Shown here one piece after another: positions 40,339 through 50,235 of a stretch of 54,803 nt of DNA. The first letter of the stretch is position 1, and every line of letters starts with the position of its first letter. The notes below the pieces were generated by a model. The model saw nothing but the letters and a program-made list of their open reading frames with translations, was not told where the DNA came from and made no database searches. Both the position numbers and the translations under genes were made by a program. The DNA is from Candidatus Microbacterium stercoravium (GTDB taxonomy: Bacteria; Actinomycetota; Actinomycetes; Actinomycetales; Microbacteriaceae), in NCBI GenBank assembly GCA_019117025.1, contig DXAM01000092.1, positions 1 to 54,803 on the forward strand, written 5' to 3'.

Positions 40339-41202
40339 ATGCGATTCGCCCATGTCGTCGTTCCCGGTTCTGCCTCCCCCGTGCTCGCCCACGTGACCGA
40401 CGACGGCGTCGTCGCGGTTCCCGACCTCATCGCCGGCGGACCGGCCACGCTCGAGCAGCTGATCTCGGGCGGCGACGACCTCGTGCGCCGCATCGAAGGC
40501 GCCGCCTCGGACGCGGCACGGATCCCGATCGCCGACGTGACGTTCGCCCCCGCGGTGCTCACTCCCCCGTCGATCATGGCCGTCGGCCTGAACTACTCGG
40601 CCCACGCGGGCGAGCTGAGCCTCAAGAGCGACGACACCCCGACGGTGTTCACGCTCTGGCCGAACTCGCTCGCTGCGCACAAGGGCACGACGACGTGGTC
40701 GCGCGCGCAGACCGAGTCGGTCGACTACGAGGCCGAGCTCGGCGTGATCATCGGCCGCGCCGCACGCGACGTGTCGGAGGCCGACGCGCTCGATCACGTG
40801 TTCGGCTACACGGTCGTCAACGACATCTCGGCGCGCAACATCCAGTACTCGGAGGCGCAGTGGTGCCGCTGCAAGTCGCTCGACGGGTTCACGCCGGTCG
40901 GGCCGTACGTCGTGACGGCCGATGAGATCCCCGATCCCCAAGCGCTGAAGATCTGGACGCGCATCGGCGACGACCTGCTGCAGGACGCGACGACCGGTCA
41001 GATGATCCGATCGGTCGCGAAGCTCATCGCGCACCTCTCGAAGGGAATCACGCTGCTTCCCGGCACGCTGATCTCGACCGGTTCGCCCGGCGGTTCCGGC
41101 TATTCGCGCACGCCGCAGGTGCTGCTCACCGACGGCACCACCGTGTCGGTCGGCGTCGAGCACATCGGCGAGCTGACGACGCACTGCCGCACGACCGAAT
41201 GA
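40339..41202 (+). CDS. Fumarylacetoacetate hydrolase family protein
   Basis: IMAVGLNYSAHAGE...VDYEAELGVIIGRAARDVSEADALDHVFGYTVVNDISARNIQYSEAQW. Confidence 0.93.
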   Translation: MRFAHVVVPGSASPVLAHVTDDGVVAVPDLIAGGPATLEQLISGGDDLVRRIEGAASDAARIPIADVTFAPAVLTPPSIMAVGLNYSAHAGELSLKSDDTPTVFTLWPNSLAAHKGTTTWSRAQTESVDYEAELGVIIGRAARDVSEADALDHVFGYTVVNDISARNIQYSEAQWCRCKSLDGFTPVGPYVVTADEIPDPQALKIWTRIGDDLLQDATTGQMIRSVAKLIAHLSKGITLLPGTLISTGSPGGSGYSRTPQVLLTDGTTVSVGVEHIGELTTHCRTTE

Positions 41203-41210
41203 CGCCGCGC

Positions 41211-41269
41211 ACCGTGTCCCGCTCGGCGCTGTTCTGAGCGTCTTCTCCCCGCCGGACGCGGGACACGGT
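41211..41269. terminator. Bidirectional terminator-like inverted repeat
   Basis: ACCGTGTCCCGC / GCGGGACACGGT 12-bp perfect arms between convergent genes. Confidence 0.7.
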
Positions 41270-41279
41270 ATGGGCCGGG

Positions 41280-42728
41280 TTACGGCAGGTCTTCGGGCGC
41301 GATGATCGGGATCGCCATCGTCGCGGGCTCGAGCCCCGTCAGCCGCTCGGGGCGAAGCCGCTTCTCGACCTGGGCCCGGTCCATCAGCCCGGCCTCGACG
41401 ACGAGGTCTGCGACATCCTTGCCCGTGAGCAGGGCGGTCTTCGCCAGCGCCGCCGCCGACGAGTAGCCGATGTACGGCGTGAGCGCCGTGATGACGCCGA
41501 CGCTCTGACCGACCATGGCGCCCAGCCGCGCCGTGTTCGCGGTGATGCCGTCGACGCAGTTCACGCGCAGCGTGCGCATCGCCTGACGCATCCACGTGAT
41601 CGACTGGAACAGCGCATGCCCGATCACCGGTTCGAAGGCGTTGAGCTGCAGCTGCCCCGCCTCCGCCGCCATCGTGACGGTGGTGTCGTTGCCGACGACC
41701 GCGAACGCCACCTGGTTGACGACCTCGGGGATCACCGGGTTGACCTTCGCGGGCATGATCGAGGATCCGGCCTGCATCGCCGGCAGATTGATCTCGCCGA
41801 ACCCGGCCTGCGGCCCGGACGACAGCAGCCGCAGATCGTTGCAGATCTTCGACAGCTTGATCGCCGATCGTTTGATCGAGCTGGAGAACGACATGAACGC
41901 GCCCGTGTCGCTCGTGGCCTCGATGAGGTCGCCGGCGGTGCGCAGCGGCAGGCCGGAGATCTCGGAGAGGTGCCGGCGCACGGCCTCGCCGTACCCGATC
42001 GCCACGTTGATGCCGGTGCCGATCGCGGTCGCGCCCATGTTGATCTCGTGCAGCAGCACCGAGTTGTCGGTGAGGCGCGCCAGGTCTTCGCGCAGCGTCG
42101 TGGCGAACCCGTGGAACTCCTGGCCGAGCGTCATCGGCACCGCGTCCTGCAGCTGCGTGCGGCCGACCTTGAGGATGTCGTGGAACTCGTTGCCCTTGGC
42201 CATGAACGAGCGGCTGAGCGCGTCGAGCTCATCGAGCTGCGAGACGTGCGCCAGCAGGATGCCGATCTTGAGCGCCGTCGGGTAGACATCGTTCGTCGAC
42301 TGCGACCGGTTCGTGTGGTCGGTCGGCGACAGATAGCGGTAGTCGCCCTTCTCGCGCCCCGCCATTTCGAGCGCGATGTTCGTGATCACCTCGTTCGCGC
42401 ACATGTTCGTCGAGGTGCCGGCGCCGCCCTGGATCACACCGACGGCGAACTGGTCGTGGAACTCGCCGTCGATCACGCGCTGGCTCGCCCGGTCGATGAG
42501 GTCGGCCCGCGTGGCGTCGAGCGCGCCGACCTGCTTGTTCGCGCGAGCTGCGGCCTGTTTGACCATGGCGAGAGCGATGACGAGCTCGGAGTAGACCGAG
42601 ATCTCTCGCTTCGTGATGTCGAAGTTCTCCCGCGCCCGAAGGGTGTGGATGCCCCAATAGACGTCGGCGGGGATCTCCCGCGAGCCCAGGGAATCGGATT
42701 CTGTACGCGTCTTCGCGATGTGTTCCAT
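41280..42728 (-). CDS. aspA: Aspartate ammonia-lyase
   Basis: GAGTSTNMCANEVITNIALE...GSSIMPAKVNPVIPEVVNQV. Confidence 0.95.
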   Translation of the reverse strand: MEHIAKTRTESDSLGSREIPADVYWGIHTLRARENFDITKREISVYSELVIALAMVKQAAARANKQVGALDATRADLIDRASQRVIDGEFHDQFAVGVIQGGAGTSTNMCANEVITNIALEMAGREKGDYRYLSPTDHTNRSQSTNDVYPTALKIGILLAHVSQLDELDALSRSFMAKGNEFHDILKVGRTQLQDAVPMTLGQEFHGFATTLREDLARLTDNSVLLHEINMGATAIGTGINVAIGYGEAVRRHLSEISGLPLRTAGDLIEATSDTGAFMSFSSSIKRSAIKLSKICNDLRLLSSGPQAGFGEINLPAMQAGSSIMPAKVNPVIPEVVNQVAFAVVGNDTTVTMAAEAGQLQLNAFEPVIGHALFQSITWMRQAMRTLRVNCVDGITANTARLGAMVGQSVGVITALTPYIGYSSAAALAKTALLTGKDVADLVVEAGLMDRAQVEKRLRPERLTGLEPATMAIPIIAPEDLP

Positions 42729-42814
42729 GGCTCCAGGCTAATGGGCCGCACCGCGCGGCGAGCGTCTCGGCACACGTCGGCACGGCACAGGATCCGGCAA
42801 CGTGCGTTCCGTCG

Positions 42815-43705
42815 TCATCTCCGCTTGCGCGAGAAGAACTCGAGCCTCTCCTGCGGGGTCATGGCCTCGATCCGTGCGTACCACTCGGGTGTGAAGAATC
42901 CCGCCGGGTCCGCGGAGGCCACGGGAACGACCGTGCTCGTGACCTGATCGTCGTACACGTGCACGAGGTGGAACGACTGACCGGCGTCCATGCCGTTGAT
43001 CCGGCGGGGCGGCCGGGCGACGTCCATCGTGTAGCAGCTCGCGGCGGCGACGAACGTCGGAACGCCCGCGAAGGTTCCGCTCATCGAATAGTGCAGGTGC
43101 CCCGCGAGGATCGCGCGCACATCGGATCCCTCGATCGCCTCGGCGAGCGCGGGCTGGTTCTGCAGCTCGAGGATGTCGAACATCGGCACATGGCTCGGCA
43201 GCGGCGGGTGATGCATCGCAAGGATCGATCCGTGACGAGCGGGAGTCGCGAGCTCGTCGCGCAGCCAGGCGAGCTGGTCGTCGTCGATGCGCCCGTGATG
43301 CCAACCGGGCACCGTCGAGTCGAGGGCGATCAGGCGCAGTCCGTCGAGATCGAACGCGCGGTGGATCGCCTGCTGCGAGGGCGTCTCGCCCAGCAGGTCG
43401 CGGCGCATCTCCGGCCGCTCGTCGTGATTGCCCGCGATCCAGACCACGGGGATCCCCATGCGTTCCGCGACCGGCTCGACCATCGCCTTCAGCGCGCGAT
43501 ATGCGTCGGGCTCGCCCAGGTCCGTCAGATCGCCCGTGACGACGAGGGTGCAGGCGCCGTCGATCCGTTCGATGCGGTCGAGCATCGCCTCGAGATTGGC
43601 GCGAGTGTCGTACTCGCCCCCGAGCAGTGCGTCGCCCGCGAGCAGGTGCGTGTCGCTGATGTGGATGAGCGTGTGGTGCGCGGGGTCGTGCTGACCGAAC
43701 TTCAT
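42815..43705 (-). CDS. Metallophosphoesterase (cyclic-nucleotide phosphodiesterase-like)
   Basis: LIHISDTHLLAG, VVTGDLTDLGEPDAY, WIAGNHDERPEMR, LAMHHPPLPSHVP, AILAGHLHYSMSG. Confidence 0.9.
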   Translation of the reverse strand: MKFGQHDPAHHTLIHISDTHLLAGDALLGGEYDTRANLEAMLDRIERIDGACTLVVTGDLTDLGEPDAYRALKAMVEPVAERMGIPVVWIAGNHDERPEMRRDLLGETPSQQAIHRAFDLDGLRLIALDSTVPGWHHGRIDDDQLAWLRDELATPARHGSILAMHHPPLPSHVPMFDILELQNQPALAEAIEGSDVRAILAGHLHYSMSGTFAGVPTFVAAASCYTMDVARPPRRINGMDAGQSFHLVHVYDDQVTSTVVPVASADPAGFFTPEWYARIEAMTPQERLEFFSRKRR

Positions 43706-43726
43706 GCCACCAAAGGTAACGTGGAC

Positions 43727-45847
43727 ATGGTGACTGCACCGATCGCCCCGCGCATTCCCACGACACGAATCCACCACGACCGGGTGTTCACAGACCCGTA
43801 CGAGTGGCTGCGCGACAAGGACTCCCCCGAGGTCATCGCGCACCTCGAAGCCGAGAACGCGCACACCGATGACGCGCTCGCCCGCCTCCAACCGCTGCGC
43901 GAGAGGATCTTCGAGGAGATCAAGGGCCGCGTGCGCGAAACGGATCTCTCCGTGCCCCTGCGACGCGGCGACTGGTGGTACTACGGACGCTCCATCGCGG
44001 GCAAGCAGTACGGCGTGCAATGCCGGGCGCCGATCACCGATCCGAACGACTGGGCTCCCCCGAAGCTGAGCGTCGACGACGAGGTGCCGGGCGAGCAGGT
44101 TCTGCTCGACGCGAACGTCGAAGCCGGCGACAACGAGTTCTTCTCGCTCGGCGCCTTCGGCGTGACGCTCGACGGATCCCGCATGCTGTGGGGCGTCGAC
44201 CTCGCCGGCGACGAGCGCTACACGGTACGGGTGCGCGACATCGCGACGGGCGAGGTGCTTCCCGATCTCCTCGAGGGGATCTCATCCGGGGCGTCATTCA
44301 CGCCCGACGGCAGGTTCATCCTGTACTCGACCGTCGACGATGCCTGGCGCCCGGATCGAGTGTGGTTGCACCGCGTCGGCGAGGCCGGCCGCGAGAACGA
44401 TGTGGAGCTGTTCCACGAGACGGACGAATCGTTCTGGGTGGGGGCCGGCTTCACGCGCAGCCACGAGTTCTTCATGATCGTCTCGGGCTCCAACACGACC
44501 AGCGATGTGGCGATGTTCCGTGCCTCGGACGTCGAGCGCATGTACGCGGGCGAAGACGTCGAGTCGTACACGGTGTTCGCGCGCGAGGACGGCGTGGAAT
44601 ACTCGGTCGATCACGCCGTCGTCGACGGGCGCGACTGGTTCTACGTGCTGCACAACCAGAATGCCGAGGACTTCGAGCTCGTGCGCCTGCCCGTCGACGA
44701 CCCGGAAGCCGGTGCGGAGACCGTGATCCCGCACCGCCCGGGCGTGCGACTCGAAGACGTCGACTGCCTGCGCGACTTCGCGATCGTGGAGTACCGCTCG
44801 GGCGGAATCGCCCGCATCGCGATCCTCGACTACCCCGAGCACGAGACGCACGAGATCGCCTTCGACGAGCCGCTGTTCACAGCGGGGGCCTCGGGCAACC
44901 CCGAATGGGCGCAGCCCGTCGTGCGGCTCACCTACGACTCGTTCACCTCTCCCAGCACAGTGTTCAACTACCGCGTGGCGACAGGTGAGCTCACGGCGCT
45001 GAAGCGTGCCGAGATCCTGGGCGGATACAACCGCGAGGAGTATGCGCAGGAGCGCGTGTGGGCGACCGCGGCCGACGGCACGCAGATCCCGGTCTCGCTG
45101 GTGTGGAAGCGGTCGTTCGGCGAGCTGGGCGACGCGCCGCGGCCGGTTCACCTGTACGGATACGGCGCGTATGAGCACTCGATCGACGCCCACTTCTCGA
45201 TCGCCCGTCTGTCGATGCTCGACCGCGGTGTGGTCTTCGCCGTCGCGCACGTGCGGGGCGGCGGTGAGATGGGCCGGGCGTGGTACGAGAACGGAAAGCT
45301 CGAGCACAAGCGCAACAGCTTCACCGACTTCGTCGATGTCGCGCAGCACCTCGTCTCGGACGGCATCACGAAGCCCGAGCTGATCGTCGCCGAGGGCGGA
45401 TCCGCGGGCGGCCTGCTGATGGGTGCCGTCGCGAACATCGCTCCCGAGGCGTTCGGCGGGATCCTCGCGGACGTGCCGTTCGTCGACGCGCTCACGACGA
45501 TCTTGGATCCGTCGCTGCCTCTCACGGTGATCGAGTGGGAGGAGTGGGGCGATCCCCTGCACGACGCGGCGTTCTACGACCTGATGGCGTCGTACTCGCC
45601 CTACGAGAACGTGCGCGACGACGTGACGTACCCGCGGATCCTCGCCATGACGTCGCTCAACGACACGCGCGTGTACTACGTCGAGCCCGCGAAGTGGGTG
45701 GCCCGGCTGCGCGAGGTCGGCGCCGATGTGCTGTTCAAATGCGAGATGGTCGCCGGCCACGGCGGCGTCTCCGGCCGCTACAACTCCTGGCAGGAGCGCG
45801 CCTACCAGCTGGCCTGGATGCTCGACGTGATGGGGATCTCGGAATAG
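43727..45847 (+). CDS. S9 family peptidase (oligopeptidase B-like)
   Basis: 707 aa; RVFTDPYEWLRDKDSPEVIAHLEAEN; VAEGGSAGGLLMGAVANIAPE catalytic Ser; HGGVSGRY catalytic His. Confidence 0.95.
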   Translation: MVTAPIAPRIPTTRIHHDRVFTDPYEWLRDKDSPEVIAHLEAENAHTDDALARLQPLRERIFEEIKGRVRETDLSVPLRRGDWWYYGRSIAGKQYGVQCRAPITDPNDWAPPKLSVDDEVPGEQVLLDANVEAGDNEFFSLGAFGVTLDGSRMLWGVDLAGDERYTVRVRDIATGEVLPDLLEGISSGASFTPDGRFILYSTVDDAWRPDRVWLHRVGEAGRENDVELFHETDESFWVGAGFTRSHEFFMIVSGSNTTSDVAMFRASDVERMYAGEDVESYTVFAREDGVEYSVDHAVVDGRDWFYVLHNQNAEDFELVRLPVDDPEAGAETVIPHRPGVRLEDVDCLRDFAIVEYRSGGIARIAILDYPEHETHEIAFDEPLFTAGASGNPEWAQPVVRLTYDSFTSPSTVFNYRVATGELTALKRAEILGGYNREEYAQERVWATAADGTQIPVSLVWKRSFGELGDAPRPVHLYGYGAYEHSIDAHFSIARLSMLDRGVVFAVAHVRGGGEMGRAWYENGKLEHKRNSFTDFVDVAQHLVSDGITKPELIVAEGGSAGGLLMGAVANIAPEAFGGILADVPFVDALTTILDPSLPLTVIEWEEWGDPLHDAAFYDLMASYSPYENVRDDVTYPRILAMTSLNDTRVYYVEPAKWVARLREVGADVLFKCEMVAGHGGVSGRYNSWQERAYQLAWMLDVMGISE

Positions 45848-45851
45848 GAGC

Positions 45852-45891
45852 ATGTCCCGGTTGGGGCGGGGATACGCCCCAACCGGGACAT
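45852..45891. terminator. Bidirectional terminator hairpin, 17-bp perfect arms
   Basis: ATGTCCCGGTTGGGGCG / CGCCCCAACCGGGACAT between convergent genes. Confidence 0.85.
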
Positions 45892-45902
45892 AGTGCGAAG
45901 CG

Positions 45903-46931
45903 TCAGCCGAAGAGGGCGGAGGCCTCCTCGTAGCGCGAGTACGGCACCGAGTTGAGCTCGCCGAGGGCCTCTTCGAACGTCACGCGCTCGATCTCGGTCC
46001 CCCGCATCGCCACCATCTGGCCCCAGGCACCGTCGACGACAGCGTCGGCGGCGTGCAGACCGAGGCGCGTCGCGAGCACCCGGTCGAACGCCGACGGCGA
46101 TCCGCCGCGCTGGATGTGGCCGAGCACCGTCGAACGCGTCTCGATGCCCGTCGCCTTCTCGATGAGCGGCGCCAGCACCTCGCTGATGCCGCCGAGGCGC
46201 GGGCGGTTGAACGCGTCGAGGCCCTTGTCGGAGTATGCCTCTTCCTGGCCTTCCAGCTTGAAGCCCTCGGCGACGACGACGAGAGGCGCACGCCCGCGCT
46301 CGGAGGCCGACGAGACCTGCTCACAGATGTCGTCGAGCGTGAGCGGCACCTCGGGGATGCAGACGATGTGGGCGCCCGCCGCCATACCGGAGTGCAGCGC
46401 GATCCATCCGACATGACGGCCCATCACCTCGGCGACCATGCAGCGCTGGTGCGAGTCGCCCGTGGTGCGCAGGCGGTCCATCGCCTCGGAAGCGATGTTG
46501 ACGGCGGTGTCGAAGCCGAACGAGTAGTCGGTGGCCTGGAGGTCGTTGTCGATCGTCTTCGGTACGCCGAGCACCGGCACGCCGTCGTTCCAGAGGCGGT
46601 TCGCGGCCGCGAGGGTTCCCTCGCCGCCGATCGCGATGATGCCATCGATCTTGTGGCCGTACATCGTCTTCTTGATGTTCTCCGCGCCGCCGCGGTCGCC
46701 CTCGTACGGGTTGGTGCGGCTCGTGCCGAGGATCGTGCCGCCGACCTTCGACAGCCCCTTCACCTCGGTGCGCTGCAGGGGAAAGAAGTCGGCGTCGACG
46801 AGGCCCCGCCAGCCGTCGCGGATGCCGACGAATTCGATGCCGTACTTTCTTGAGCCCTTGAGCACGGCTCCGCGGATGACGGCGTTCAGTCCGGGGCAGT
46901 CTCCGCCCGATGTAAGGATCCCGATCTTCAT
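45903..46931 (-). CDS. pfkA: 6-phosphofructokinase
   Basis: GILTSGGDCPGLNAVIRGAV, GGEGTLAAANRLW, PKTIDNDLQATDYSFGFDTAVN. Confidence 0.96.
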   Translation of the reverse strand: MKIGILTSGGDCPGLNAVIRGAVLKGSRKYGIEFVGIRDGWRGLVDADFFPLQRTEVKGLSKVGGTILGTSRTNPYEGDRGGAENIKKTMYGHKIDGIIAIGGEGTLAAANRLWNDGVPVLGVPKTIDNDLQATDYSFGFDTAVNIASEAMDRLRTTGDSHQRCMVAEVMGRHVGWIALHSGMAAGAHIVCIPEVPLTLDDICEQVSSASERGRAPLVVVAEGFKLEGQEEAYSDKGLDAFNRPRLGGISEVLAPLIEKATGIETRSTVLGHIQRGGSPSAFDRVLATRLGLHAADAVVDGAWGQMVAMRGTEIERVTFEEALGELNSVPYSRYEEASALFG

Positions 46932-47040
46932 ACTCCGAGACTATTGCCTGTCGCGATCCCCCGCATCGCAGATGCCCCGCGCGCGTCGCGGATCCGCGTT
47001 AGATTGGCGGTCGTCGACGCTTTCGAGATCGGATCGTTCT

Positions 47041-47928
47041 ATGCCCGCTGCCCGTCCCGCTTCGCTCGTCATCGGCGAAGCCCTCATCGATGAGGTGACG
47101 CTGTCCGACGGATCCGTGTCGCGCACGCCCGGCGGGAGCCCGTTCAACGTCGCCATCGGCCTGTCGCGCCTCGGCGTGAACACTGGTTTACTCGCGCATC
47201 TCGGCGATGATGACGACGGATCGGCGCTCGCCGCGCGGCTCGCAGCAGACGACGTGATGGAGGTCGGCGAACGGCACGGAACGTCGTCCGTCGCGCACGC
47301 CGCGCTGGCCGAGGACGGATCGGCCGCGTACGACTTCCGCGTCGCCTGGGATCCGCGCCCCGAACCGGCGCAGCTGGCGCGCGAGTGGACGCACGTTCAC
47401 GTCGGCTCCTTCTCCGCGTTCCGCGATGCGACGCTCGACCTGCTCGCGCAGGCGCTCGGCGGCCGCACGCGCCCGCTCGTCACCTTCGATCCCAACATCC
47501 GCGCCGCACTGATCGGCCCGCGCGACGAGGTGCGGCGGCGCACCCTCGAGCTCGCGCGGACCTCGCACGTCGTCAAGCTCAGCGACGAAGACGCCGAGTG
47601 GCTGTTCGCGGGGCGCGCGCTCGACGACGTGGCGGATCAGCTGCTCGCGGCGGGCCCCGCGCTGGTCGCGGTCACGCGCGGCGGCGACGGATCCGTGCTC
47701 GCCACGGCCGACGAGCGCGTCTGGCTCACCGCGCCGCACGCCGATGTCGTCGACACGATCGGCGCGGGCGACAGCTACATGGCCGCGCTGATCGCGCACG
47801 TGCTGCGACACGGGCTGCCGCAGACGGCGTCCGACATCAGGGCCACGGGATCCTTCGCACAGCGCGCGGCCGCGATCACCGTCGGCCGGCGCGGTGCGGA
47901 TCCGCCCACGACGGCCGAGCTCGCCTGA
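47041..47928 (+). CDS. PfkB family carbohydrate kinase (fructokinase-like)
   Basis: VIGEALIDEV...SRTPGGSPFNVAIGLSRLGV; VDTIGAGDSYMAALI. Confidence 0.93.
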   Translation: MPAARPASLVIGEALIDEVTLSDGSVSRTPGGSPFNVAIGLSRLGVNTGLLAHLGDDDDGSALAARLAADDVMEVGERHGTSSVAHAALAEDGSAAYDFRVAWDPRPEPAQLAREWTHVHVGSFSAFRDATLDLLAQALGGRTRPLVTFDPNIRAALIGPRDEVRRRTLELARTSHVVKLSDEDAEWLFAGRALDDVADQLLAAGPALVAVTRGGDGSVLATADERVWLTAPHADVVDTIGAGDSYMAALIAHVLRHGLPQTASDIRATGSFAQRAAAITVGRRGADPPTTAELA

Positions 47929-47952
47929 GCGAGCCGCCACCGCCGGCGAAGA

Positions 47953-50100
47953 CTACGCGGCCAGCGCGTCGCGGAGCAGGGACTTGAGCGCCGAGAGCTG
48001 AACCGATTCGACGTCGCCCTCGGGAACCTGCGCACCGTCCAGGGCACGGGCGGCGAGGCCCTCCTTGCTGTCGATGAGCTCGGCGATCCTCTGGTCGATG
48101 GTGTGGGCGGCGATGATGCGCCATGCCGTCACCGGCTCGTCCTGTCCGATGCGGTGCACGCGGTCGATCGCCTGCGTCTGCTCGGCCGCGGTCCAGCTGA
48201 GCTCCGCGAGCACGACGTTCGACGCCGCCTGCAGGTTCACACCGACGCCGGCCGCCGTGAGCGAGCACACTGCGATGCCGACCTCGGGGTCGTCGTTGAA
48301 CGCATCGATCGCCTGCTGACGCGACGTCGACGACTGCTCTCCGCGGATCGACACCGCCGTGATGCCGGCCTCTTTGAACTGACGCTCGGCCTGGTCCATG
48401 ACGTCGATGTGCTTGGCGAAGAACACGACCTTGCCGACGGAGCGCTGCAGCTGCGCCGCGTAGTCCGCGGCGAGCGCGGCCTTGCCCTGTCCGATGCGGC
48501 GCACCATCGAGAACACGTTCGTGCCGTCGGTTCCGGCAGCACGCGACTCTTCGAGCTCGCCGTTGGCCACGAGGCTCACGATGTCTTCGTCGATCTCGCC
48601 GTCGGCGAGACCGCGGTCACCGCGCGCCTCGATGATGCGGCGGTACCGATCGGCGAGTCGGCGCGAGAGCTCCTGCTCGGCCTGCGCGATCGAGCGGCCG
48701 AACTCGTCGTCGAGCTGCACGGGCATGTCGGCGACGAGCTTGTCGGGAAGGTCGGTCGCGACGTCCTTCTTGCGGCGGCGCACGATGCCGAGGTCGATCA
48801 CGGCCTGGCGCGCGGCCGGGTAGAAGGCCTTGTCAGCGGGCGTGTAGCCGGTCGCGTCGAGCCGCTCCATGAGTTCGGGCCCGGGCTTCGTGCCGTCGGT
48901 CCAGCCGAGGAAGCGCCAGATCGCGTCGAAGTCTTCGACGTCGTTGATCAGCGGCGTTCCGGTCAGCGCCATCAGCAGCGGATCCTCGCCCGCCGTGCTG
49001 ACGATCCGTTGCGCGAGCGCCAGCACGTTCTGCGAGCGCTGCGACGAGAGGTTCTTGATGAAGTGCGCCTCGTCGACGACCATGCCCTTGAGACCGATCT
49101 CGCTGAGCCACCCGAGGTGGCGGTCGAGGATCTCGTAGTTGACGATGAACACATCGGCGAAGGCGTCGACGTCGTTTCCGTCGCCGTTGATGACGCTCGC
49201 GCGGCGCTGGGGCGTCCAGCGCTCGACCTCGCGTGCCCAGTTCATCTTCACGACGTTCGGCACGACGACGAGCAGCGGGTACGCATTCGCGACCGACGCG
49301 GCGAGCACGGACTGGGCCGTCTTGCCGAGGCCCGGCTCGTCGGCGAGCAGGAAGCGGCGATGTCCTTCGCGCACCGACTCGAGGAAGCGGGACTGGTGCT
49401 TCATCACCTCGAGCCCGCGGGGCGAGAGGCGATCGAACTCGGGAACCTCGGGCAGCGGCATCGTCGCGGATCCGCCGCCGGCACCCTGCGCGAACGACTT
49501 GTACAGCGGGCCCATGAGCTCCCAGCTGTCGAGCTGGCGGCGCGGCTGGTGCGCCTCGCGCACGCGCGCAGCGTCCGGCGCGAGGAACGGGTTCGATTCG
49601 ATTCGCGCGTCGACCTGCACGGGACGCACGGCCCGCTCGGTTGCAACGGCCGGAACGGCCGGGGCACTCGTCGCCGCGGGCGCGTCGTCGATCACGAGCT
49701 CCTCCGGCGGCAGGTCGACCCCTGCATCGAGGAGCCAGTCGCGTCGCATGCGCCGCGCAACGGGGGTCGTCGCCTGATCGGCCTCGAGCAGCTGGATCAG
49801 CGAGGTGTCGCGTGCGGCGGTCTTCGCGAGGATCGTCGCCACCCCGTCGAGCCGCTTGAGCAGTTCGGCGCGAGAGCTATCGCTCAGTGCCTCGTCTTCT
49901 TTGACGCGCGCACGTTCTTCTCGCACCAGGAACGCGATGACCTGGAACTTCACCCGGTTCGTCGGTCCGAGTTTGTTCTTCTGGGCCTTCGCCTCGACCT
50001 CGCGCACCTTGCGGGCGAGGATCGGGATGATCGGTGCCCCGTCATCGCGTCGGGCGGACGAAGTCTTCTTGCGCTGTCGCGCGGGCGCCGTAGTCGGCAT
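47953..50100 (-). CDS. SNF2-family DEAD/DEAH box helicase
   Basis: 715 aa; LADEPGLGKTAQSVLAASVA, VVDEAHFIKN, ALTGTPLIND, QAIDRVHRIGQDEPVTAWRIIA. Confidence 0.94.
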   Translation of the reverse strand: MPTTAPARQRKKTSSARRDDGAPIIPILARKVREVEAKAQKNKLGPTNRVKFQVIAFLVREERARVKEDEALSDSSRAELLKRLDGVATILAKTAARDTSLIQLLEADQATTPVARRMRRDWLLDAGVDLPPEELVIDDAPAATSAPAVPAVATERAVRPVQVDARIESNPFLAPDAARVREAHQPRRQLDSWELMGPLYKSFAQGAGGGSATMPLPEVPEFDRLSPRGLEVMKHQSRFLESVREGHRRFLLADEPGLGKTAQSVLAASVANAYPLLVVVPNVVKMNWAREVERWTPQRRASVINGDGNDVDAFADVFIVNYEILDRHLGWLSEIGLKGMVVDEAHFIKNLSSQRSQNVLALAQRIVSTAGEDPLLMALTGTPLINDVEDFDAIWRFLGWTDGTKPGPELMERLDATGYTPADKAFYPAARQAVIDLGIVRRRKKDVATDLPDKLVADMPVQLDDEFGRSIAQAEQELSRRLADRYRRIIEARGDRGLADGEIDEDIVSLVANGELEESRAAGTDGTNVFSMVRRIGQGKAALAADYAAQLQRSVGKVVFFAKHIDVMDQAERQFKEAGITAVSIRGEQSSTSRQQAIDAFNDDPEVGIAVCSLTAAGVGVNLQAASNVVLAELSWTAAEQTQAIDRVHRIGQDEPVTAWRIIAAHTIDQRIAELIDSKEGLAARALDGAQVPEGDVESVQLSALKSLLRDALAA

Positions 50101-50235
50101 GCTCCTCCTGAGCCAAATCACCGCTGACGAGAGGCCAACGGCCGTGAAATCGTGCGTCGCGGGCAATGAGGGTGAACCGAAACCAAGCGGGCATATCGCC
50201 CTGCGTACCCACCCCCGCGGATAACGAGCACTATT

